64,000 bases of DNA from contig NZ_KE386849.1 of NCBI RefSeq assembly GCF_000429125.1, forward strand, positions 282,647 to 346,646, written 5' to 3'. Below are positions 7,982-17,324 of this stretch, piece after piece. The notes below the pieces were generated by a model. The model did no database searches, was not told where the DNA came from, and saw only the letters and a list, made by a program, of their open reading frames with translations. How positions within the stretch are numbered: the stretch's first letter is position 1; each line of letters opens with the position of its first letter. Made by a program: the position numbers and the translations under genes. This DNA is from Aequorivita capsosiphonis DSM 23843. Lineage in GTDB: Bacteria; Bacteroidota; Bacteroidia; Flavobacteriales; Flavobacteriaceae.

Positions 7982-9246
7982 CTAATGAAACCTTTTTCTT
8001 GCTTCTCGCTCCAATGCTTCCCGATGATCTGGATGCGCTATGGAAATAAGGGCTTTGGCCCTCTGCTCCAATCCTTTTCCGAAGAGGTTTACTACACCGT
8101 ATTCCGTAACCACATAATGAACATGGGCTCGGGTTGTGGTAACACTTGCACCTTCTTTTAAAAATGGAGTGATTTTGGAAATACCTTTATTGGTAATAGA
8201 CGGCATGGCAATAATAGGCTTCCCTCCTTCTGATAGTGACGCACCACGAATAAAATCCATCTGTCCACCAACTCCAGAATATTGATACATCCCAATGCTA
8301 TCTGCACAGACTTGCCCGGTTAAATCTATTTCAATTGCGCTGTTAATGGCGGTTACCTTTGGGTTCCGTCTAATAATTGCAGTATCGTTGGTATAAGCGG
8401 CTTCCTTAAAATGGATATTTGGGTTGTCGTCAATAAAATCATATAATTTCTTGGTGCCCATCGCAAAACAAGTAACAATTTTCCCTGTTTTTATCTGTTT
8501 TTCTTCGCCTGTGATAATTCCTTTTTCAACCAAAGGAAGAATCCCGTCGCTAAACATTTCGGTGTGGATTCCCAGTCTTTTATGATTGCCCAAATTGTGA
8601 AGTACTGCGTTTGGAATATTGCCGATTCCCATTTGCAAGGTAGCTCCATCTTCCACCAATTCTGCAATATTTCTACCGATTATAGCCTCTATTTCAGAAG
8701 GCTCGCCTATTGTGGTAGCATAAACTGGCGTATTTATTTCCACTCCAAAATCGATACTATTTATATGAATAATGCCATCGCCATGGGTTCTTGGAACATT
8801 CGGGTTTATTAAAGCAACAACTCGTTTTGCAGTTTGGATAGCCGGTAAAGTAACATCTACGGAAAGTCCCAAAGAACAATACCCATGTTTGTCTGGCGGA
8901 GAAACCTGAATAAAAGCCACGTCTAGAGGAAGAATATTTCTTCTAAACAGCCAATGGATTTCACTTAAAAAAACTGGAATATAGTCACCGTGCGGCGTGT
9001 CTACACCTTTCCGAGTATTATCACCAACAAAACAACTGGCAAGGCTGAAAGCCTCGGTATAGGGCGCCATGGTGTATTTTCTTCTCCATGCGTATGAATT
9101 TGGACAATTTCAACATTTTTCAGTTCGCGATAGCTTTCACATAAGGTGTCTATCAACAAATTGGGCGTCATTGCTGCGCCCTGAAAAAACACGCGATTAT
9201 TTGATTTTACTATGGATACAGCTTCTTGAGCGGAAACGATTTGCAT
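7982..9246 (-). pseudogene. Acetyl-CoA hydrolase/CoA-transferase family gene, frameshifted
   Basis: The protein is split over two frames. The N-terminal part starts at 9246 (MQIVSAQEAV) and reads to NVEIVQIHTHGE. The rest (APYTEAFSLASCFVGDNTRKG onward, 361 aa to SIAHPDHREALEREARKRFH) is in another frame that is open from 9070. The joined span is 1265 bp, one base short of a multiple of three plus full length, so a single one-base indel near 9070-9090 (in or beside GAAGAAAATACACC) breaks it. The intact family (acetyl-CoA hydrolase, 4-hydroxybutyrate or succinyl CoA-transferase) is about 420-430 aa. The active-site region (GIGNIPNAVL, later the conserved GVGGQMDF motif) is intact. It may be a real recent pseudogene or a sequencing error in a short A-run. 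Confidence 0.8.
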
Positions 9247-9369
9247 GATTAGCCCCCTTAATCCGCTGCGGCGGAGAACCCAGGGTGGGTGTTTAATTAT
9301 ACTAAGCAAAGGTTGTGAAACTGTTAGGTTTTATAAATGATATTAGTCAGGTTTTTGGAGAAATTGACG

Positions 9370-9443
9370 GGTTGAATAATGACGAGATGAACCACGACGG
9401 TTGGAATCACGATGATTGGAACCACGACGGTTTGAACCACAAG
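9370..9443. repeat. Five degenerate 15-bp repeats (GGTTTGAACCACGAC type)
   Basis: Units of 14-15 bp at 9370, 9384, 9399, 9414 and 9429 follow the pattern GGttGGAACCACGAC. An apparent short frame with N-H-D-G/W repeats here is a by-product. Further right, the strand-reversed motif recurs (GTCGTGG and CCTGGTTCCCG near 9541-9585), and a common flavobacterial intergenic motif (ACTGAGCGAAGTCGAAGT) lies at about 9507-9524. The 351 bp between genes (9247-9597) therefore hold repeats only. Confidence 0.6.
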
Positions 9444-9597
9444 GTATTGAGAAAAGTTTATTTTGAATACGATCTCTTTCTTGGATCGTTTCACAACGCG
9501 GCGGTTACTGAGCGAAGTCGAAGTATCACAGGTCAAATAGTCGTGGCTCCCTTTAGTCCTGGTTCCCGTTAGTCGTGGGTCAAATCGTCCTTTATTA

Positions 9598-10194
9598 TTA
9601 CGCTTTTACCTCCAGCGTTTCCAAAACATCATTTATAATCGATACACCTTTATCATTATTATACCAAACTTGTAGCATTTCTTTAAAGGCATCGTCAATT
9701 ACTCCATGTTCTGCTTTGTAATCGCTAACCAACTTTGTTGCAGCTTTAGAGCGTGGGCCAAAAGTTTGAATCACATTCATATCTGAATCTAGCATGATCA
9801 CTACAGGAATAGACTGCGAACCATTGGTTAAAAACTGGTCCATCAGCTCTGGATTTTCATCGCGGAGTACTATTTTAAGTTCAATGTATTCTGAAAGCTG
9901 CGCAATCTTGTTTAAAAAAGGAAGTGTTTGTGCAGCATCGCCACACCAAGGTTCACTGATTACTAACCAAGTTTGTTCACTGGAGATATTTTTAAAAGCC
10001 TCAGTCGCTTCTTCAAAAATTTTGGCCGTTTTATCCAACCGCTTCGTGCGACTCAAATTCAATTTCGTATAATCAATTTTCTCTTGGGTTTGCTCGCCAG
10101 TAGTTCTACCTTCTTCCACTAATTGTTTAAAAAGCAAGTTGTACTGGGTATAATCCACTGCTTTTGCTATCGATTTTTCTATTAACGTTTTCAT
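9598..10194 (-). CDS. Thioredoxin family protein
   Basis: 198 aa. A thioredoxin-like core is visible at about residues 75-150: the LVISEPWCGDAAQTLPFL stretch holds WCGDAAQ in the position of the usual WCxxC, so only the first cysteine remains. Then follow a cis-Pro region (SQSIPVVIML) and a C-terminal helix. Single-Cys thioredoxin-fold proteins of this type are frequent in Bacteroidota. It overlaps the nadB stop by 4 bp and ends the norC-norB-nadA-nadB run, suggesting cotranscription. Function could be thiol repair or oxidative/nitrosative defence; this is inferred from position only. No signal peptide, so cytoplasmic. Confidence 0.85.
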   Translation of the reverse strand: MKTLIEKSIAKAVDYTQYNLLFKQLVEEGRTTGEQTQEKIDYTKLNLSRTKRLDKTAKIFEEATEAFKNISSEQTWLVISEPWCGDAAQTLPFLNKIAQLSEYIELKIVLRDENPELMDQFLTNGSQSIPVVIMLDSDMNVIQTFGPRSKAATKLVSDYKAEHGVIDDAFKEMLQVWYNNDKGVSIINDVLETLEVKA

Positions 10195-11768
10195 ATTATT
10201 TCTTTTATGTTTATTTTATTGTAATCTTCATTATAATATCCACCGCGGTTTTTTTTTCTAATCAAGGATTGCTGAATTATCAAATGTGCAACATTAACCA
10301 TATTTCGAAGTTGGCAAAGAACGGTGTTCAATTTGTATTTTTGATATAATAGTTCTGTTTCAGTATATAATCTTTCAAGTTGAAGTGAGGCTTCATTTAA
10401 ATCAGTATTATTTCGAACCACGCCGGCAAATCTTCTCATTACTTGTTGTAATTCAATTGTTTTCTCTTGCATATTTTCTGATTCCCTCAGCAAAAGCGTA
10501 CCTGTATCATCCCATTCAGCAATTGAGATAGTCGTTCGCAAAGGTAGGTTCTTACTAATGTATTTAAAAATTCGGTCGGCATAAACCAAAGCTTCCAACA
10601 ACGAATTGGATGCCAAACGATTGGCGCCATGTAAACCTGTGTAAGAACACTCGCCACAGGCAAATAGATTTTTTACTGAGGTTTTGCCGTCCACGTCCAC
10701 CGCCACACCACCACATAAGTAATGCGCGGCTGGCACTACGGGAATCCAGTCTTTTTCCAAATCTATATCTTTCTGCAAACAGGTTTCGTATATGTTCGGA
10801 AAATGTAGTTTCAATGCGTCAATATCTAGATGGGTACAGTCCAGATAAACGCACTCTTCCCCAGATTTTTTTATTTCAGAATCTATTGCTCGAGAAACAA
10901 TATCTCGCGATGCCAATTCCCCGCGAGGGTCGTAATTCAACATAAACCGCTCCCCTTTTTTATTCCGAATAAAGGCTCCAAAACCACGTATGGCTTCAGA
11001 AATTAAAAAAGAAGATCCGTTTTTCCCATCGTAAAGCGCCGTGGGATGAAACTGGATAAACTCCATATTTTCAATGCGAGCTTTTGCCCGGTAGGCCATT
11101 GCAATCCCATCACCTGTAGCAACTGCGGGATTTGTAGTGTGGCCGTATACTTGTCCCATTCCACCCGAGGCCAAGATGGTACAATCTGCTTTTATAGGAA
11201 AAATACTTCCCGAAATTTGGTCTAAAACATAGGCTCCATAACAAGAGGTTTCATCGGTTTTTAATTCGGGAAAATGATGTTCGGTAATTAAATCTATCGC
11301 AAAATGATGCGCTAGAATTGTAATGTTCGGCAATTGCTCGGTGCGTTCCAAAAGCGCGCGCTCAATTTCGTTGCCTGTGGTATCTTTATGATGAATCACC
11401 CTAAACTTGGAATGTCCTCCTTCCCTACCCAGGGAAAGTTCTCCATCTTCATTGGTGTCAAAATTAGCACCCCATTCCATTAATTCCTTTAGGCGAAGTG
11501 GGCCTTCTTTGATTACCATTTCCACGATTTCCTTATCGCAAAGTCCGTCGCCAGCAATCAGTGTATCTTCAATGTGTTTTTGAAAGGAATCTCCCTTTAA
11601 ATCAAAAACCGCCGCCACCCCGCCCTGGGCATATTTAGTGTTGGACTCCGATTGGTGGGCTTTGGTAACAACTGTAATTTTTTTCTTTGGAAATTTCGCA
11701 GCAAGTTTTACCGCAAGTGTCAACCCCGCTGCCCCAGAACCGATAATTAAGAAATTGGTTTCCATCAT
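10191..11768 (-). CDS. nadB: L-aspartate oxidase
   Basis: 525 aa, the normal length. The N-terminal FAD dinucleotide-binding motif GSGAAGLTLA is at about residues 8-17. The conserved succinate dehydrogenase/fumarate reductase-like elements follow: KYAQGGVAAV, HHKDTTGNEIERAL, FIQFHPTALY, and the C-terminal GEC-YTGLHGANRLASNSLLEALVY region in pieces. It oxidises aspartate to iminoaspartate for NAD synthesis, using O2 or fumarate as acceptor. It starts one base after the end of nadA (shared base) and overlaps the thioredoxin gene by 4 bp. Its place behind norB is unusual and suggests coregulation with NO reduction. Confidence 0.97.
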   Translation of the reverse strand: MMETNFLIIGSGAAGLTLAVKLAAKFPKKKITVVTKAHQSESNTKYAQGGVAAVFDLKGDSFQKHIEDTLIAGDGLCDKEIVEMVIKEGPLRLKELMEWGANFDTNEDGELSLGREGGHSKFRVIHHKDTTGNEIERALLERTEQLPNITILAHHFAIDLITEHHFPELKTDETSCYGAYVLDQISGSIFPIKADCTILASGGMGQVYGHTTNPAVATGDGIAMAYRAKARIENMEFIQFHPTALYDGKNGSSFLISEAIRGFGAFIRNKKGERFMLNYDPRGELASRDIVSRAIDSEIKKSGEECVYLDCTHLDIDALKLHFPNIYETCLQKDIDLEKDWIPVVPAAHYLCGGVAVDVDGKTSVKNLFACGECSYTGLHGANRLASNSLLEALVYADRIFKYISKNLPLRTTISIAEWDDTGTLLLRESENMQEKTIELQQVMRRFAGVVRNNTDLNEASLQLERLYTETELLYQKYKLNTVLCQLRNMVNVAHLIIQQSLIRKKNRGGYYNEDYNKINIKEII

Positions 11769-12694
11769 TATTTTGATAATTCAAGCATTCGCTCAATGGG
11801 CAAAATGGCTTTTTTTCGTATTTCTTCGGAAATTTCTATCTGCGGATTTTCGTTTAACAAACAGTCATATAGTTTTTGCAAAGTGTTCATTTTCATAAAT
11901 GCACATTCGCTACACGCACAAGTATTGTCTTCGTCTACAGGAGCGGGAATCAATATGGCTTCTGGCACTTCCTGTTGCATTTTATGAAGAATTCCAGCTT
12001 CCGTAGCAACTATAAATTTTTCCAAAGGATATTTTTTTACATAATCAATCATTCCAGCAGTTGAACCCACATAAGTCGCAGTTTCCAAAATATGGCTTTC
12101 GCTTTCAGGATGTGCTATAATTCTGGAACCAGGATTTTCTTTATAAATCTTCAGGAGTTTATCCATAGAAAAAGCTTCGTGCACAATACACGCGCCGTCC
12201 CAAAGCAACATTTTTCTTCCGGTTACTTTCTGAATATATTTTCCCAAGTTCTTATCCGGCGCAAAAATAATCGGCACATCTTTCGGTACAGAATTCACAA
12301 TTTTTTCAGCATTGGAAGAGGTACAGATAATATCACTCAAGGCTTTTACTTCCGCAGAACAATTAACATAGGTTATAACCAGGTGATCTGGATGCGCTTC
12401 CACTAATCTCTGGAAAGCATCTGGCGGACAAGAATCTGCCAAAGAACATCCCGCCATCAAATCTGGCAACAACACTTTTTTGTTTGGGTTTAATATTTTA
12501 GCGGTTTCTGCCATAAAATGAACTCCAGCGAAAACGATTATCTCAGCATCGGTTTCTGCCGCTTTTTGCGAAAGTCCTAAACTGTCACCCACATAATCTG
12601 CGACTTCCTGAATTTCGGACACTTGATAATAATGCGCGAGGATAACGGCATTTTTCTGTTTTTTCAGTTCAGTTATCTTTTGATGTAAGTCCAC
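11768..12694 (-). CDS. nadA: Quinolinate synthase A
   Basis: 308 aa. The three cysteine regions that bind the [4Fe-4S] cluster are visible: [10 protein letters not shown] (about 82-91), YVNCSAEV (about 109-116) and the [13 protein letters not shown] segment (about 257-270). The substrate motifs AHYYQ near the N-terminus and AHPES at about 195 are also present. It condenses iminoaspartate with dihydroxyacetone phosphate to quinolinate. It begins 5 bp after the norB stop and ends on the first base of nadB, so norC-norB-nadA-nadB-thioredoxin looks like a single transcript. The iron-sulfur cluster is a known NO-sensitive type, giving a possible reason for the linkage. No nadC in the window. Confidence 0.97.
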   Translation of the reverse strand: MDLHQKITELKKQKNAVILAHYYQVSEIQEVADYVGDSLGLSQKAAETDAEIIVFAGVHFMAETAKILNPNKKVLLPDLMAGCSLADSCPPDAFQRLVEAHPDHLVITYVNCSAEVKALSDIICTSSNAEKIVNSVPKDVPIIFAPDKNLGKYIQKVTGRKMLLWDGACIVHEAFSMDKLLKIYKENPGSRIIAHPESESHILETATYVGSTAGMIDYVKKYPLEKFIVATEAGILHKMQQEVPEAILIPAPVDEDNTCACSECAFMKMNTLQKLYDCLLNENPQIEISEEIRKKAILPIERMLELSK

Positions 12695-12699
12695 GGTAT

Positions 12700-14025
12700 T
12701 TATACTTTAATTTTTTGAAGAAATAATTTAAAAATCGGCAACGCCACAACCAGCAGAGAAACAAAAATGCCTATTCCAAATACGAAAAATGAAATATAAT
12801 ATGGAATCAGTGAATCCTGCATTTCAGAAAACGAACCTTCTTTTGAAACATACATCCAATAACTTCGCATTCCACCAGCAATAAATAGCGAAACACAAAA
12901 AATAAAGAGTGAAATATTAAAGGAAATAAATCCACGTTTAACCCACTTTTTATCAGTTTCAAAATCTGGGTAAAGATGATGGGCTATAAAAAACAATGCT
13001 GAAAAAAGAATGGTGGTGTTAATACCTATGGTAGTTCCCATTGAATGTGCAACCGTAATATGGGTGCCGTGGGTATAGTAATTTATAGCGGGAATAGAAA
13101 ACAGCAAGGCAATGATAATATTGATAAAAATCCATAAATCCGTGGCTAGTAGAAAACGATATGCCATGGGATGGTTTTCCTTTTCAACTTTTAAAACCGA
13201 GCGTTTCCAGTTGTAGATAATCGACGCCAATACAATCCACTCAGTCATACTGATGCCATAGGCCACATAGCGAATCCAGGGTTGGGTAGGCACTAAATAA
13301 GTATGGTGCGCCCAGCCGAACATCAAATTTGTCAGTCCGAGGAAGTAAAAGAAAAAGGCCATTTTATTGGTGGCGACATTGCTGTCTTTCTTTATTTTGG
13401 ACATCAAATAAATCGAAATTCCGTAAACCAACATATTCCACGAGCCGGTAAAGGAGCCAGTTGATTTCCATTGTACTGAAAAATCCTTGATAAAGTTCAG
13501 TCTAAAAAAGTCGAACAGCCAAAAATGTGCTTCCATTAGATGGTAACACATAAAAACAATTCCAGTGCCCCACATCCAATAATACACTGGCCATCCTTTT
13601 ACATTTTTATAAAGTGTTTTAAAATAATTTATTCCGAAGAGGACCCACCCCAATAAAATAGGAATCATCAAAACCGGATAAAAAGCGAAGTATTCCCTGC
13701 CTTTGGTATAATCAAAAGCAAATGAAAAGTAAATTGCGATTCCCGTTAGAAGGAAAATTATAAAATGCAGTTTGACCAAGAAAGGTGAAAAAATCTTAAA
13801 CTTTTCAACATAAGTCAGGAAAAAATAAATACATCCCGTCGCTGAAAGTACAATCCAAGAAATAACTGAAGTAACGTGAAAAGGTCGCAATTTGGAAAAC
13901 GGAACATATTCCTTGATAAATTCGGGCATTAAGTATTGAAACGAGGCAGTCATTCCGAAGAACATTCCCAAAAACAAGGCGAGCATTGCAAATAGGAGAA
14001 AATAAATAGGGAGTTTACTCTTCAT
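12700..14025 (-). CDS. norB: Nitric-oxide reductase large subunit, variant (NorB-like heme-copper protein)
   Basis: 441 aa, about 12 membrane helices, paired with a NorC-type cytochrome. Visible ligands: H50 (PFHVTS, low-spin heme), H162 and the H240-H241 pair (non-heme metal), and H327 (high-spin heme) in [13 protein letters not shown]. Two departures from canonical cNOR: the second His of the usual H-x-H (low-spin heme ligand) is Met329, and the Glu after the first metal His is at i+3 (E165) rather than i+4. A Glu in the GISMTEW helix matches the second conserved Glu. The call rests on these motifs, the NorC partner, overlap with norC by 11 bp, and a box before norC. It may belong to a non-classical NOR family; an oxygen reductase is less likely. 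Confidence 0.8.
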   Translation of the reverse strand: MKSKLPIYFLLFAMLALFLGMFFGMTASFQYLMPEFIKEYVPFSKLRPFHVTSVISWIVLSATGCIYFFLTYVEKFKIFSPFLVKLHFIIFLLTGIAIYFSFAFDYTKGREYFAFYPVLMIPILLGWVLFGINYFKTLYKNVKGWPVYYWMWGTGIVFMCYHLMEAHFWLFDFFRLNFIKDFSVQWKSTGSFTGSWNMLVYGISIYLMSKIKKDSNVATNKMAFFFYFLGLTNLMFGWAHHTYLVPTQPWIRYVAYGISMTEWIVLASIIYNWKRSVLKVEKENHPMAYRFLLATDLWIFINIIIALLFSIPAINYYTHGTHITVAHSMGTTIGINTTILFSALFFIAHHLYPDFETDKKWVKRGFISFNISLFIFCVSLFIAGGMRSYWMYVSKEGSFSEMQDSLIPYYISFFVFGIGIFVSLLVVALPIFKLFLQKIKV

Positions 14026-14446
14026 TTCTATACTTAATTTTCACCCAGCCTGTAGCTTCAATTTTGGCGTTGTAGTTAGGGTAGATTCCGGTTTCATCCA
14101 CTTGTTTGAGATATTCCACCAAAGCAAGTTTTTCTTGTTCCGAAAAATTAAACTGTGGCATGCTCTTTACCCCACTATTTAAAAATGCTTTTATATACAA
14201 TGGACCTTTATTTTTTTCAGAATAGACATTGGTAAGATCCGGCCCCAAATAGCCGCCCAAGCCATATAATTGATGACAGGACCAGCAACGATTGCTTTGG
14301 AACAGCTGCTGACCTTCTACTGCCACTGGCGATAATTTTTCTACTGCAACATAACCTTCTGTGTTGTAAACAATGTAATTGTAAACACTAAAAAGGAGAA
14401 TCAAGATTGCAATGCTTAGAATGTAGGGCTTTGAATTAGTGATCAT
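14015..14446 (-). CDS. norC: Nitric-oxide reductase cytochrome c subunit
   Basis: 143 aa. One N-terminal membrane helix (residues about 8-27) anchors a periplasmic monoheme domain. CWSCH at residues 54-58 is followed by QLYGLGGYLGPDLTNV, the NorC-type sequence that distinguishes it from other small cytochromes, and by the axial Met in SMPQFNF at about 105-111. It would donate electrons to the NorB-like subunit, whose gene overlaps the end of this one by 11 bp. It is the first gene of the norC-norB-nadA-nadB-thioredoxin run. A TATGA-N6-TCA box is centred about 58 bp before the start codon. Confidence 0.9.
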   Translation of the reverse strand: MITNSKPYILSIAILILLFSVYNYIVYNTEGYVAVEKLSPVAVEGQQLFQSNRCWSCHQLYGLGGYLGPDLTNVYSEKNKGPLYIKAFLNSGVKSMPQFNFSEQEKLALVEYLKQVDETGIYPNYNAKIEATGWVKIKYRNEE

Positions 14447-14496
14447 TTTTAGATGCTAATATTGGTGTAAAAATATTTCAACAGGACAGACTAGAA

Positions 14497-14512
14497 TATG
14501 ACAAATATCAAG
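14497..14512 (-). promoter_or_regulatory. Fnr/CRP-family-like box before norC
   Basis: TATGACAAATATCAAG contains TGA (14499-14501), six bases, and TCA (14508-14510), the spacing of Fnr/Dnr half-sites. Its centre is 58.5 bp before the norC start. Nearly the same sequence lies before four other genes in the window. Confidence 0.6.
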
Positions 14513-14515
14513 TTT

Positions 14516-14531
14516 AAGATAAATGTATCTT
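14516..14531. promoter_or_regulatory. Perfect palindrome AAGATA-N4-TATCTT in the norC/acyl-CoA synthetase divergent promoter
   Basis: AAGATAAATGTATCTT lies midway between the two Fnr-like boxes of the divergent promoter region. It may bind a second regulator, or simply be an AT-rich palindrome. No known operator is matched. Confidence 0.3.
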
Positions 14532-14576
14532 ATTATTTGGAAATAATCAAGCTATCATTTTGTACATTTATTCAAA

Positions 14577-14592
14577 TATGATTTTTATCATA
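14577..14592 (+). promoter_or_regulatory. Fnr/CRP-family-like box before the ADP-forming synthetase gene
   Basis: TATGATTTTTATCATA is a perfect palindrome with TGA-N6-TCA spacing, centred about 51 bp before the start at 14636. Close to the Fnr consensus TTGAT-N4-ATCAA. Confidence 0.6.
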
Positions 14593-14635
14593 CCCACCCT
14601 CTAGAACAAATTTTACTTTTACCCCCTCATTCCCG

Positions 14636-16696
14636 ATGATAATGATCAATAAACAACTCCTTCAACCCCAGAGCATTGTAGTAATAGGTGCCTCCAACGA
14701 CACTAAAAAACCCGGCGGCAATATGCTGAAAAACATAATCTCCGGTAGTTTTAAAGGAAAGTTGAGCGTTGTAAACCCAAAAGAGGAAAAAGTACAGGGA
14801 ATTAAAAGTTATTCTTCCGTTGAAGAAATTCCGCAAACAGATCTTGCCATTCTCGCTATTGCCGCAAAGTATTGTCCAGCGACCATTAAAACTTTGGCAG
14901 AAGAGAAAAATACAAAGGCATTTATAATAATTTCCGCAGGTTTTGGAGAAGGTGATGAACAGGGAAAACAATGGGAAGAAGAAATTACGGAAACTGTAAA
15001 CAGTGTAAACGGCTGTTTGATCGGTCCAAACTGTATCGGCGTTATTACCGAAGATTATAAAGGAGTTTTTACCGCGCCAGTGCCGCCGTTCAACCCCAAA
15101 GGATGTGATCTTATTTCAGGTTCTGGTGCCACAGCAGTTTTTATTATGGAAGCTGGAATGGCTTTGGGCGTTACTTTTGCCAATGTGTTTTCAACTGGAA
15201 ACGCAGCTCAGACAACGGTTGAAGATATTTTGGAATATATGGATTTACACTTCAATCCGGAAACTGATCCTTTGGTTAAATTACTCTACTTAGAAACTAT
15301 TTCCAATCCAAAGAAGCTTTTAAAACACGCTTCTTCCCTTATCAAAAAAGGAGCTAAAATTGCTGCTATCAAAGCAGGAAGTACAGCTGAAGGAAGTCGT
15401 GCCGCAACTTCGCATACCGGAGCGATTGCCAGTAGTGATATGACGGTGCGGGCACTTTTCCACAAAGCGGGAATTGTGTATTGCAGCAGCCGTGAACAAT
15501 TGTTAAGCGTGGCAGCAATTTTCAACTATAAAAAATTAAAAGGGAAAAATATCGCCATTATCACCCACGCTGGTGGTTCGGCGGTAATGCTTGCGGATCA
15601 ACTTTCAAAGGGCGGACTTAAAGTTCCCGAAATATCCGGCCCCGATGCCGAAAAGCTAAAATCCTTCTTATATCCTGGTTCCTCCATTGCCAATCCCATA
15701 GATTTTTTGGCGACGGGAACCGCAGAGCAATTAGGTATTATCATCGACTACTGCGAACATAAATTCGATAATATAGATGCGATGGTCGTGGTATTTGGAA
15801 GTGCGGGTTTATTCAACGTTGAAAATGTTTACAACGTTTTAAGCGTAAAGCTCGAGATCTGTAACAAACCCATTTTCCCGGTTTTGCCTTCAGTAGTTAA
15901 TGCCCAAAGAGAAATCCAATCCTTTTTAAAGAAAGGACATATTCATTTTCCGGATGAAGTAGTTTTAGGGAAAGCCTTGGCGCAGGTTTATAATACGCCC
16001 GAACCCCAATCCCAAAAAGTTTCCCTGCCAAAAATTGATGTGGAGACCATTAGAGCTTTAATAGATTCTGCTTCCGAAGGATACCTTTCCCCCCAACAAA
16101 CTGTCGAATTACTGGATGCAGCTGGAATTCCACGAGTTCAAGAAATTGTTGAGAATTCAAAGGAGAAACTCCTTGCCGCAATGGGATCTATGGATTTTCC
16201 TGTTGTGATGAAAGTGGTTGGCCCACTTCACAAATCGGATGCTCAAGGCGTGGTATTGAATATTGCCAACAAAGACGAAGCTGCCGAAACTTTCGATCAA
16301 TTAATGGCTATCGATACTGCCACCGCAGTTATGGTACAACCACAATTAGCGGGTCTGGAATTGTTTGTTGGCGTACTGAAAGAACCAGGATTTAACCATA
16401 CTATTTTATGTGGTTTGGGCGGAATTTTTATCGAAGTGCTAAACGATGTTGCCGCAGGATTAAGCCCCATCTCCAAGAATGAAGCAAAAGAAATGGTGCA
16501 ATCTCTGAGAGGCTATAAGCTCATCCAAGGTGCCCGCGGACAAAAGGGTGCTAATGAAAAAATATTCGTTGAAATTATTCAGCGGCTTTCAGCACTGGTA
16601 GAAGCTGCGCCAGAGATTATCGAGATGGATATTAATCCGCTTATTGGAACACAACGAGCGATTACTGCGGTGGATGCGCGGATAAAGATTGGATAG
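14636..16696 (+). CDS. Acetate--CoA ligase (ADP-forming), fused alpha and beta subunits
   Basis: 686 aa. The N-terminal CoA-binding Rossmann domain ([15 protein letters not shown], about residues 15-29) is followed by succinyl-CoA synthetase-like domains with the phospho-histidine site ATSHTGAIA (about 258-266). The C-terminal ATP-grasp domain starts at about residue 490, with [17 protein letters not shown] and the final EMDINPLIG. This order is the fused ADP-forming acyl-CoA synthetase, which makes ATP from acetyl-CoA by substrate-level phosphorylation in low-oxygen metabolism, or runs in reverse. It is divergent from norC with 189 bp between, sharing a promoter region with two Fnr-like boxes, which fits energy conservation under anoxia. 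The start could also be the Met two codons later (14642). Confidence 0.92.
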   Translation: MIMINKQLLQPQSIVVIGASNDTKKPGGNMLKNIISGSFKGKLSVVNPKEEKVQGIKSYSSVEEIPQTDLAILAIAAKYCPATIKTLAEEKNTKAFIIISAGFGEGDEQGKQWEEEITETVNSVNGCLIGPNCIGVITEDYKGVFTAPVPPFNPKGCDLISGSGATAVFIMEAGMALGVTFANVFSTGNAAQTTVEDILEYMDLHFNPETDPLVKLLYLETISNPKKLLKHASSLIKKGAKIAAIKAGSTAEGSRAATSHTGAIASSDMTVRALFHKAGIVYCSSREQLLSVAAIFNYKKLKGKNIAIITHAGGSAVMLADQLSKGGLKVPEISGPDAEKLKSFLYPGSSIANPIDFLATGTAEQLGIIIDYCEHKFDNIDAMVVVFGSAGLFNVENVYNVLSVKLEICNKPIFPVLPSVVNAQREIQSFLKKGHIHFPDEVVLGKALAQVYNTPEPQSQKVSLPKIDVETIRALIDSASEGYLSPQQTVELLDAAGIPRVQEIVENSKEKLLAAMGSMDFPVVMKVVGPLHKSDAQGVVLNIANKDEAAETFDQLMAIDTATAVMVQPQLAGLELFVGVLKEPGFNHTILCGLGGIFIEVLNDVAAGLSPISKNEAKEMVQSLRGYKLIQGARGQKGANEKIFVEIIQRLSALVEAAPEIIEMDINPLIGTQRAITAVDARIKIG

Positions 16697-16717
16697 ACGG
16701 TAGCTGGTAGCCGGTAG

Positions 16718-16785
<68 letters not shown>

Positions 16786-16836
16786 TATAGTGACTAGTCG
16801 AATGGTATTGCGAAAAAAACAGTTAAAATTAGAGGT

Positions 16837-17229
16837 ATGAAGAAAAATAAAACAATCAAAAATGTTATTGCAATTGTATTAGTTGCTTTTGCTTTAGTTA
16901 CCATTTTTATGAGCAGTTCTGTGCTTTTCGACTTGTTTGATATTCGTGCAAAAGTAGGCAACTATATTCCTTTTGTGGTAAAGACCAATCTAACGGCCGG
17001 GTTTTTATATTTACTTGCTGCCTACGGATTTACAAACTCTTATAAATGGGCTTTTTGGGCGATGCTCTCTGTAGCCCTTCTTCTTTTTTACGCCCTTACT
17101 TTATCTTATGTCCACATCCACACGGGCGGACTTTTTGAAAACCGCACTATAGTTGCCTTGATTTTTAGGATTTTATTTACGTTAGTATTTGCAGTACTTC
17201 TCTATAGGTATACAGATAAACAGGCGTGA
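16837..17229 (+). CDS. Four-helix integral membrane protein of unknown function
   Basis: 130 aa. A short basic N-terminus (MKKNKTIKN) is followed by four hydrophobic helices at about residues 10-30, 45-63, 68-90 and 100-125. No enzymatic motif is visible; a central [11 protein letters not shown] loop contains two His. It might be a DoxX-like or small DUF family member, but I do not recognise it. It stands alone, convergent with the sheath-like gene at 17325-18851 and preceded by the 7-bp repeats. The start is chosen at the first Met after an AT-rich leader. Confidence 0.7.
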   Translation: MKKNKTIKNVIAIVLVAFALVTIFMSSSVLFDLFDIRAKVGNYIPFVVKTNLTAGFLYLLAAYGFTNSYKWAFWAMLSVALLLFYALTLSYVHIHTGGLFENRTIVALIFRILFTLVFAVLLYRYTDKQA

Positions 17230-17324
17230 CCATTTGAAAAAGCACTTGATTTATGTACGGATTAAACTGGCATCATAGATAAGCGTTCTTTGGTGCTTTA
17301 GCAAGCATATTGCCTGTGTTTATA

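Noticed and set aside
9315-9572. An 85-codon plus-strand frame with N-H-D-G/W repeats
   Set aside because: The pattern comes from the 15-bp DNA repeats. No family, no neighbours, and it lies in the gap between minus-strand genes.
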